Assembly (NCBI GenBank): GCA_021785115.1
Contig: JAJYGO010000032.1
Location: forward strand, 1 to 11,241
DNA length: 11,241 bases
Direction of reading: 5' to 3'
DNA from: Chloroflexota bacterium
GTDB taxonomy: Bacteria; Chloroflexota; Limnocylindria; Limnocylindrales; CSP1-4
Under the pieces are notes generated by a model, which saw nothing but the letters and a program-made list of their open reading frames with translations, searched no databases and had not been told where the DNA came from. Shown here one piece after another: positions 6,457-11,241 of the stretch. A program made the position numbers and the translations under genes. How positions within the stretch are numbered: the first letter of the stretch is position 1; each line of letters opens with the position of its first letter.

Positions 6457-7302
6457 TCACGGCCACCCCTCGATGCAGGACACGTAGCCACTGCCCGCAT
6501 ATCCTCCCGCGAAGTTCATGGTCGTGCTGGCGCTCCACCATTCGCCGGAGGCTTGCGTGCATCCGTTCCAGTTGTCCGGGTTGTAGACGTAGAACCGTCC
6601 CGTCGCGACGTCGCGATACAGGACGAATACCGAGTGCCCAAGGGTCGACCCAGACGGGTCGCAGTTGGCGAGGTCAGGATCAGGCTGCCCGTTCAGCACA
6701 GCGCAGTGGTTCCCAGTGGCGGGGTCCATGTCGGCCTGAAACTGCTGCCACGTGCGATAGCTGTAACCTGAGTACGAACCATCGTAAAGCGCGACGTGGT
6801 AGACGTCGTTGGGATTGTCCGCGGGATGACGAAGCGCCTGGTAGAGGTAGTAGGGATCGGTCCCAGCGTGGCCAGGGTAGACCTGATCGCCGGGGCAGTA
6901 GCAGCTATTACAGGGGGAAGTACAGCAGTTCCTCGGGCATTGGGGGTATACCATGTACGCGGGGTTTCCGCACTGGTGATTGGTGTCTCCCGTGCACCAC
7001 TGCGAGCCAGAATAGACCTGGTAATTGTACCAGATCCGTACGCTGGCCGATGACGGGTTATGCACGTGATTAGATATCGTCGAGCGAAGCATGGCGGCTG
7101 CCGCCGGTCCGCAATTATGGGCGCAACAGTACGAGCCATCCCACTGGGACCGGTACGCATATGGCGCAGGCAAGACGAGAGGGGATACTTGCGCTGGGAT
7201 CGTCTGAGCTAGCGCCCGTGGGATCTGAAGAACGTCGGCCAACAACAAGGCGCCGCCTACTTCGGCTCCTCGCCTTAGTAGTTCGCGGCGTGTAAGCCCC
7301 AT
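6457..7302 (-). CDS. Tat-exported, cysteine-rich protein with C39-like cysteine-peptidase signature
   Basis: A 281-residue protein. It begins with a twin-arginine signal, TRRELLRRG (R5-R6), followed by a hydrophobic stretch and an ALA-Q cleavage site near residue 33. The mature part carries YCCAHNCGPAAAAM, the nucleophile motif of Peptidase_C39_2-like domains (C64). Later come GHSVFVLY (H223) and a strand with FYVYNPDNW (N241/D243), giving a plausible Cys-His-Asn/Asp catalytic set. There are 15 cysteines, eight of them packed between about residues 103 and 136 (PQCPRNCCTSPCNSCYC), so several disulfides are likely. The ATG at 7302 has GGAGG 7 bases upstream; a TTG one codon earlier is too close to it. 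Tat export suggests folding or cofactor loading before export, while disulfides would form outside. The MauE-like gene immediately upstream may help. Peptidase activity is inferred; the fold could instead be a non-catalytic transglutaminase-like or papain-like domain. Confidence 0.75.
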   Translation of the reverse strand: MGLTRRELLRRGAEVGGALLLADVLQIPRALAQTIPAQVSPLVLPAPYAYRSQWDGSYCCAHNCGPAAAAMLRSTISNHVHNPSSASVRIWYNYQVYSGSQWCTGDTNHQCGNPAYMVYPQCPRNCCTSPCNSCYCPGDQVYPGHAGTDPYYLYQALRHPADNPNDVYHVALYDGSYSGYSYRTWQQFQADMDPATGNHCAVLNGQPDPDLANCDPSGSTLGHSVFVLYRDVATGRFYVYNPDNWNGCTQASGEWWSASTTMNFAGGYAGSGYVSCIEGWP

Positions 7303-7351
7303 CAACGCGCCTCCGTTGAGCTGTCAGGAGTTGCGCATCCGAACTGCGCGC

Positions 7352-7882
7352 CTAGCTCACTGCGTGAACATCGGCGTGTGCGGACCACGACGACGTGACA
7401 TAGCGCTTGCCGAGCGCGACGGTGAGCAAGACGGAAAGCATCGTGATGCCGACAACGCCTGCGGCGATGGCGGCTGCCGATTGAGGCGACAGGCGCGCGA
7501 CCGCAGCGAATACTGCCAGAGAAACGACGCTCCACAGATAATCCCGCCCGATCAGGACGCGCGAGAGTCGCCCATCGCGACCGCATCCACACGCTCCGCG
7601 ATATCCGGTGTACCATGCAGCCCCCGTCGCGGCGCCGTACAACGCAAATGTCGCGCTGGCCGCCAGAAGGCCTCGGGAATCCAACAGAAGTCCAGCAGCG
7701 AGGACGCACTCCCACAGCGTCATGCCATGGCGAAGGGTTCGGCGCCACTGATAGGGCCAGAGCAAATACGTTGCGGCTGGCACACGCTCAGATTCCAAGT
7801 TGTGGGCGGCGGCAGCTGCGAACACGGCTACGAGGAACAGTCTTATGACCGTGGCGATGACCGAGAAAGCGACGTCAGTCAT
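7352..7882 (-). CDS. MauE/DoxX-like integral membrane protein
   Basis: A 176-residue protein with four hydrophobic segments: VIRLFLVAVFAAAAAHN; TLWECVLAAGLLLDSRGLLAA running into ASATFALYGAATGAAWY; SVVSLAVFAAVARLS; and AAIAAGVVGITMLSVLLTVAL. Between segments 2 and 3 lies GACGCGRDGRLSRVLIGRDYLW, here split as GACGCGRDG plus SRVLIGRDYLW. This matches the C-x-C-F-G...(R/G)(N/D)xxL region of the MauE family, in which the cysteine pair is thought to act in disulfide exchange across the membrane. MauE itself is needed for maturation of the Tat-exported, multi-disulfide small subunit of methylamine dehydrogenase; no mau structural genes are present here. The start at 7882 is chosen because GGGAG lies 7 bases upstream; a start at 7912 would only add ten residues without such a site. 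It lies 49 bp before the cysteine-rich gene, probably in the same operon. Confidence 0.75.
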   Translation of the reverse strand: MTDVAFSVIATVIRLFLVAVFAAAAAHNLESERVPAATYLLWPYQWRRTLRHGMTLWECVLAAGLLLDSRGLLAASATFALYGAATGAAWYTGYRGACGCGRDGRLSRVLIGRDYLWSVVSLAVFAAVARLSPQSAAAIAAGVVGITMLSVLLTVALGKRYVTSSWSAHADVHAVS

Positions 7883-7951
7883 CCGGCTGCTCCCTGATAT
7901 GCATGCACACATGCCGATGCGCGCGACTGCGCGGACACGGTGGCGCTTGAG

Positions 7952-8488
7952 TCACCACGGGTACACCGAGCTGAACGTGTCGTTCCAGGCATCGCCAACG
8001 TAGGTGGTCTGCTGGTTGCAGCAGAAGAAGTAGTAGTACCCGCTGTTGTAGATGTCCGTGGCGAAGTGGCCAGCAACCCCGTTCAAGGCTTTGAAGGAGC
8101 TGATCCGATCGTTCCATCCGATCGTCCGCAGGTCGTTGTACGGCTGGGATATCGCGGTGTAGGCGCCGGACCAGTCGGCGTTGTCGTAGATGTTGAGATA
8201 GGGGGCGGACGCGGTCGCGCCCACCGGGGCGGCAGCCACGTGGTCGGCCAACGCTCGTTGCAGCTCAGTCGCTGTGGCAAAGCAGTGGATGTGCGGGAAG
8301 TCGAGGTCGTGGCAGTACCAGTCGGGGATCTGGTCGATCGAGATGACGCGGCCATCGACGTCGGCGAGCGCGGAGGTTGGTGAGGCCGCCGAACCGGGGT
8401 CGTGAGCCGCTGTCGGGCCGGCAGCCGCCAGGACCGCGACGAGACAAGCTGCGAGGGCCATACTGGCGCGCAGGTGGAGTCGTCCCAT
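7952..8488 (-). CDS. Secreted beta/gamma-crystallin-like Ca2+-binding protein
   Basis: A 178-residue protein. A Sec signal peptide (residues 1-28: Arg-containing n-region, ALAACLVAVLAAAG, then TAA before HD) is followed by a linker with C59 and C69 (DWYCHDLDFPHIHC). Residues about 95-178 look like two Greek-key motifs. YLNIYDNADWSGAYTAI is like the Y/F-x-x-x-x-Y/F-x-G opening of a crystallin repeat, and it leads to the motif NDRISS (126-131). The second repeat ends with NDTFSS (169-174). Both fit the microbial crystallin Ca2+ motif (N/D)(N/D)xx(S/T)S. C156-C157 sit in the second repeat next to several aromatic residues (GYYYFFCC). AGGAGG stands 5 bases before the ATG at 8488, a strong ribosome-binding site. 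It is the first gene of the leftward cluster and is divergent from the histidine kinase. An alternative family with a similar fold is the I36-type peptidase inhibitor. Confidence 0.8.
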   Translation of the reverse strand: MGRLHLRASMALAACLVAVLAAAGPTAAHDPGSAASPTSALADVDGRVISIDQIPDWYCHDLDFPHIHCFATATELQRALADHVAAAPVGATASAPYLNIYDNADWSGAYTAISQPYNDLRTIGWNDRISSFKALNGVAGHFATDIYNSGYYYFFCCNQQTTYVGDAWNDTFSSVYPW

Positions 8489-8569
8489 TTGTCCCTCCTG
8501 GTCCCCGACCCGGGATCCCTGTTTGACGGGACGCGACCCGACCGTAGCGGGGGCGGAGGGCTGAAGCCA
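8489..8569. promoter_or_regulatory. Divergent promoter region between the crystallin-like gene and the kinase gene
   Basis: These 81 bp must hold the start signals for both directions. On the plus strand TTGACG (8523-8528) is a good -35 candidate; 16 bases later TAGCGG (8545-8550) is only a poor -10, and transcription from it would start almost at the ribosome-binding site. No convincing minus-strand promoter is visible, so an alternative sigma factor is possible. The short shared region would let one bound regulator affect both transcripts. Confidence 0.35.
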
Positions 8570-10141
8570 GTGGGTGAAACCCTACGCAGGATGTGGGGAA
8601 ATCCCTACTTCCACCCGTGGAGCGCTCGGCGCAACATCGATGTCGCCGCGCTCGCGCTGGTCATCGTGGGGCTCGCTTTGGCCGGTTTGGCCACTGCGGT
8701 GACTCTCTGGGGCACCGCCGATCTCGGTGTGATCGCTGGTCCTCCAGGAGGAACGGTGCTGCACGTCAATCCAGGGTCGTTCGCATGGCAGGAGGGCATC
8801 CGCCCCGGCCAGCCCGTGGTGGCGATCTACTCCAGCGACAGTCCTACCGGCGCCGGCATCGTCACCTCGACCGAGGGAGGGGAGGTCGGCGCGATGGAGG
8901 GGGCCGGGACCGTGCGACTGCGTGACAGCCTTCCGTCGGCCTTATTCGCTCTCGCGCTGGCGGTCATCGCAGCCATTGCGCTGCCGTGGCATCGACGGCG
9001 CGCTGCGGGACTCGCAGCGGTAAGCGTCGTGGTTGCGTCCGTGCCCCTCACGGTCGCATCACCGGTCGCTATCGAGGTGCCAGCGCGGGCGCTTGCTCTC
9101 GCGGTCCCTGCGGGCTGGATTACAGCGTGGGGCACCCAGGCCCCACGGACCAGATTGCTGCTGGTGGGGTTTACCCTGCTCGTTTCGGCTGCATGGCTCG
9201 TTGCGTGGATGAGTCTTCAGAGTGCGTACGACACGATCGACCAGGTGCGGGCGGCGCTCGCGTTCGCCGGCTGCGCAGGAGCGCTTGCCCTGCAGGTTGA
9301 CCCCCTCGCTGTGCGTCGGCGCGTGCGCGCACTCGGGGCTCCAGGTAGTCTCGATGCGCTCGCGCTGACACTGTTGCTCGCACTGGCGGCCCTGCTGCAG
9401 TTCATCGTGCAGGCACCGCCCGGCATTACGATCGCCGTGCTTCTTGCGGGCGTGGCCATCTACCCGCGCCTGCGTCGGCAGGTCAGAGGTGCGCTCGACC
9501 GCCTGTTCGTTGCCGACTTGCGCGACCGACTCACGATCGAAGCAGCCGAGTCGGAGCGTGGTCGCCTCGCCCGCGACCTGCACGATGTACCGCTTCAGGA
9601 GATCGCTGGGGTGATCCGTCGTCTCGATGCTGTGCCAGATGTCCAGGCTGAGGTGTCCTCACTACGCGCAGTGGCAGATCACTTGCGCCAAGTCACGACC
9701 GAGCTGCGCTCGCCGGTGCTCGACGATCTTGGTCTCGCGCCCGCAATCCAGTACTTCGCCACGCAGTTGACGGCGCAGGCTTCCGACTTCCGCGTGGAGA
9801 CGGAGCTGGTAACCGACGCTCGCCCGACGCGCGACTCACGGCCGGCGCCAGAGATCGAGCTCGCGGTGTTCCGTGTCGTCCAGGAGGCGCTGGCGAACGC
9901 GATCCGTCATTCCGGAGGCACGCACGCTGTCATCACGGGCACGATCTCTCGCGAGGGAATCGAGATCGCCGTGCTCGACGATGGCCACGGCCTCCGCTCT
10001 GCGGCGCTCGATCGCGCGATTCGGGAGGGCCACATGGGCACGATGGCGATGCGACAGCGGGCAGCCTCGATCGACGCTGACCTACGCTTCGACAACCTGA
10101 AGGATGGCGGCCTCGCGGTGCGCCTGAGGTGGCCCGCATGA
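8570..10141 (+). CDS. Multi-pass sensor histidine kinase (NarL/ComP-like, HisKA_3) with PDZ-like sensor segment
   Basis: From a GTG at 8570 the protein has 523 residues. GGAGGG lies 9 bases upstream; an ATG at 8591 lacks such a site, and longer starts run into the divergent gene. Order: one membrane helix (about 23-47); a segment (about 52-105) with VLHVNPGSFAWQEGIRPGQPVVAI, which looks like the core of a PDZ domain and should be outside the membrane; six or so further helices (about 122-300); a short coiled linker; the dimerisation and phosphoacceptor helix ERGRLARDLHDVPLQEIAG with H338; and a HATPase domain with N443 (EALANAIRHSG), D470-DGHGL, and GHMGTMAMRQRA. It is a HisKA_3 kinase of the NarL class. 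The layout (helix, PDZ-like loop, several helices, HisKA_3) recalls ComP-type kinases. Its stop overlaps the regulator start by 4 bp, so the two are a cognate pair. The ligand is unknown. Confidence 0.9.
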   Translation: MGETLRRMWGNPYFHPWSARRNIDVAALALVIVGLALAGLATAVTLWGTADLGVIAGPPGGTVLHVNPGSFAWQEGIRPGQPVVAIYSSDSPTGAGIVTSTEGGEVGAMEGAGTVRLRDSLPSALFALALAVIAAIALPWHRRRAAGLAAVSVVVASVPLTVASPVAIEVPARALALAVPAGWITAWGTQAPRTRLLLVGFTLLVSAAWLVAWMSLQSAYDTIDQVRAALAFAGCAGALALQVDPLAVRRRVRALGAPGSLDALALTLLLALAALLQFIVQAPPGITIAVLLAGVAIYPRLRRQVRGALDRLFVADLRDRLTIEAAESERGRLARDLHDVPLQEIAGVIRRLDAVPDVQAEVSSLRAVADHLRQVTTELRSPVLDDLGLAPAIQYFATQLTAQASDFRVETELVTDARPTRDSRPAPEIELAVFRVVQEALANAIRHSGGTHAVITGTISREGIEIAVLDDGHGLRSAALDRAIREGHMGTMAMRQRAASIDADLRFDNLKDGGLAVRLRWPA

Positions 10142-10818
10142 AGATCGCCGTAGTCGATGATCACCCGGTCGTTGCGCAGGGGCTTGAAACTTCCCTCAGG
10201 CAGCAAAGCGACTTCACGGTCGTAGGCACCGCCGGTTCACTGACCAGCGCGCGCGATCTGCTCAGCCAGACCCAGCCCGACGTGGTGCTTCTCGACCTGC
10301 GCCTCGCTGACGGATCAGGTTTCGACCTGTTGATGGAGGCGCGCGGTCTTCCGGCGCCGCCAGCTTTCATCATCCTGTCCAGTTTCGGTATGCCCCAGTA
10401 TGTGGATGCCGCAGTGCGTCATGGCGCGAGCGGGTTCGTTCTCAAGACCGCGCCGACGTCCGAGATCCTCGATGCGATCCGCCGGGTCGCCGAGGGCGGG
10501 ATTGCCTTTCCAGCCGAGCTGTTGATCGCGGTGCATCGGTCTGGCTGGACGCCATTGAGCCCGCGCGAACGGCGCCTCATTGAGTCACTCCTCGAGGGTC
10601 GAACGAACGACGAGATGGCGGCCGCCCTCGGCGTTACCCGGAAGACGATCGAGGCACGCCTCGCCAGTCTCTTCGAGCGTTTCGGGGTCGAGAGCCGGAC
10701 AGAGCTTGCCGTGCGCGCGGAGCGTGAGGGTTGGCTGGGTGTGCCCGGGAGAGAGGCTTCGCATGTCGGATCTGGCGCGCCGGGCGGTCGTGGCGCGGAC
10801 TCAAAGGACCCCGGCTGA
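10138..10818 (+). CDS. NarL/FixJ-type response regulator
   Basis: A 226-residue protein. The receiver domain (1-120) has the acidic pair D7-D8 (VVDDH), the phosphoacceptor D53 (VVLLDLRL), a Ser-Ser pair at 81-82 in the switch position and K103 (GFVLKTAP). The C-terminal LuxR-type helix-turn-helix (about 138-200) reads LSPRERRLIESLLEG, then NDEMAAALGVTRKTIEARLA and SLFERFGV. The ATG at 10138 overlaps the kinase stop (ATGA) and has GAGGTG 6 bases upstream; an in-frame start at 10129 is less likely. After the domain normally ends (EREGWL) there is a Gly-rich tail of about 25 residues that lacks homology and runs up to the IS481 debris, perhaps created by loss of the original stop. The divergent crystallin-like operon is the obvious candidate target, by position only. 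Confidence 0.92.
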   Translation: MKIAVVDDHPVVAQGLETSLRQQSDFTVVGTAGSLTSARDLLSQTQPDVVLLDLRLADGSGFDLLMEARGLPAPPAFIILSSFGMPQYVDAAVRHGASGFVLKTAPTSEILDAIRRVAEGGIAFPAELLIAVHRSGWTPLSPRERRLIESLLEGRTNDEMAAALGVTRKTIEARLASLFERFGVESRTELAVRAEREGWLGVPGREASHVGSGAPGGRGADSKDPG

Positions 10819-10870
10819 ACCGGCATCCAGTCGACTCGTGGGTTTCACGGGGGTCGAGCAATACCACGGC
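10819..10870. other. Short spacer after the response-regulator gene
   Basis: There is no convincing terminator: only a 4-bp CGTG/CACG pairing is seen around 10840-10850, without a T-run. The bases may be decayed IS481 sequence. Confidence 0.3.
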
Positions 10871-11062
10871 TCAACGCGTTCCCCGATGACCATTCGCGTG
10901 CTGCCCTTCTGGGGCGGGGTGACCATCATCGTCGACGGCGGCGTAGGCGTAGTCGCAGCCGGCGTGCTCGCGCGTTGTCCCAGTTCCCGCGCCCGCGGAC
11001 GCATGACCGACGCGGTCGGGGATGGGCCCGAGCTTCTTGACGTCGATATGGCTGGCCGGACC
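10871..11062 (-). pseudogene. IS481-family transposase fragment
   Basis: On the minus strand one frame of 63 residues reads GPASHIDVKKLGPIPD near its start and CDYAYAAVDDDGH further on, then hits a TGA at 10873-10871. In IS481 transposases the integrase core starts with (L/V)HVDVKKLGxIPDGGGWR and continues to YDYLHVAVDDHSR. The two conserved blocks are therefore in order and at about the right distance, and the first two catalytic-core strands are present. Everything before (helix-turn-helix region) and most after is missing or beyond recognition, and a stop interrupts the frame. The remnant could continue in other frames toward about 10830. It lies tail-to-tail with the response-regulator gene. 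Confidence 0.7.
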
Positions 11063-11072
11063 GTGCTTTACT

Positions 11073-11241
11073 TTACGCGATGTCGCCGATCTGAGCCATC
11101 CGCTCTGCCCGGCCGATGATCTTCACGCGATAGGTCGCGCCCGCGCCCCGCACCTGCCGGGCGCGCCAGTTCACGACATTTCACGGTTTCGGGGAGCCCC
11201 AGCGAGAGCCCGTGGGCGTACGCGTCGGGCGTCAGGCGCGT
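11073..11241 (-). pseudogene. C-terminal piece of an unrecognised minus-strand gene, possibly frameshifted
   Basis: Entering from the right edge, the minus strand reads RLTPDAYAHGLSLGLPETVK in one frame. In a second frame from about 11174 it reads NWRARQVRGAGATYRVKIIG, then RAERMAQIGDIA and a TAA at 11075-11073. Joined, they look like one protein tail broken by a frame change near 11175-11180. Alternatively only the second part (33 codons from a GTG at 11174) is a small gene. The strand-like ATYRVKIIGRAERM and the compact end look protein-coding, but I do not recognise the family. It lies directly beside the IS481 fragment, which may have cut off its neighbour. Confidence 0.35.

Noticed and set aside
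5332..7302. GWP near the C-termini of the propeller-like and cysteine-rich products, as in the GWP-repeat protein
   Set aside because: A three-residue match in GC-rich, Trp-containing proteins; a GWP also occurs in the replication-relaxation protein, so I take it as chance rather than a shared sorting signal.
7302..7748. Minus-strand frame overlapping the MauE-like gene
   Set aside because: It overlaps in another frame, has an Arg/Ser-rich composition and no domain; the MauE-like frame has clear membrane helices and a good ribosome-binding site.
1..11241. CRISPR array, tRNA or rRNA genes, riboswitches
   Set aside because: I saw no regularly spaced direct repeats, cloverleaf-like sequence or conserved rRNA blocks on either strand.

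Overview
This is a GC-rich bacterial window (most codons end in G or C). Its gene families suggest a high-GC Actinomycetota or Chloroflexota genome: a replication-relaxation protein, IS1182-, IS481-, IS3- and IS110-type transposase pieces, an ECF sigma factor paired with a membrane beta-propeller, and NarL-type two-component proteins. The phylum is an inference from family and composition; there is no rRNA or tRNA in the window to settle it.

Layout. Positions 1-38 are the first 12 codons of a minus-strand IS1182-like transposase that runs off the left edge. Positions 39-529 hold no gene I can support. Positions 530-1399 (minus) encode a replication-relaxation family protein, usually a plasmid or integrative-element gene. 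Positions 1400-2000 have no recognisable gene. From about 2000 to 2700 there is an IS graveyard: a frameshifted IS3-family orfB remnant on the minus strand abuts an internal fragment of an IS110-family transposase on the plus strand.

The core, 2752-10818, consists of intact genes. Reading leftward on the minus strand from 8488 are: a secreted beta/gamma-crystallin-like protein with two Ca2+-binding motifs, a MauE/DoxX-like membrane protein, a Tat-exported cysteine-rich protein with a C39-like cysteine-protease signature, a beta-propeller-like protein of unknown role, then (after a 277-bp gap) an ECF sigma factor overlapping by 4 bp a single-pass membrane protein with a GWP-repeat beta-propeller. 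The last is probably the anti-sigma or signal-sensing partner. Divergently from 8570 on the plus strand lies a two-gene two-component system: a multi-pass histidine kinase with a PDZ-like extracytoplasmic segment, overlapping by 4 bp a NarL/FixJ response regulator.

The right end (10819-11241) contains a short IS481-family transposase remnant and the C-terminal end of an unrecognised minus-strand reading frame.

Working model (inference): the locus makes an envelope module. A Ca2+-binding crystallin fold and a disulfide-rich Tat substrate are exported, the MauE-like protein may supply disulfide redox power, and two regulatory systems control or sense the module: the sigma/propeller pair and the divergent kinase/regulator. 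Transposase debris on both sides suggests an accessory region.
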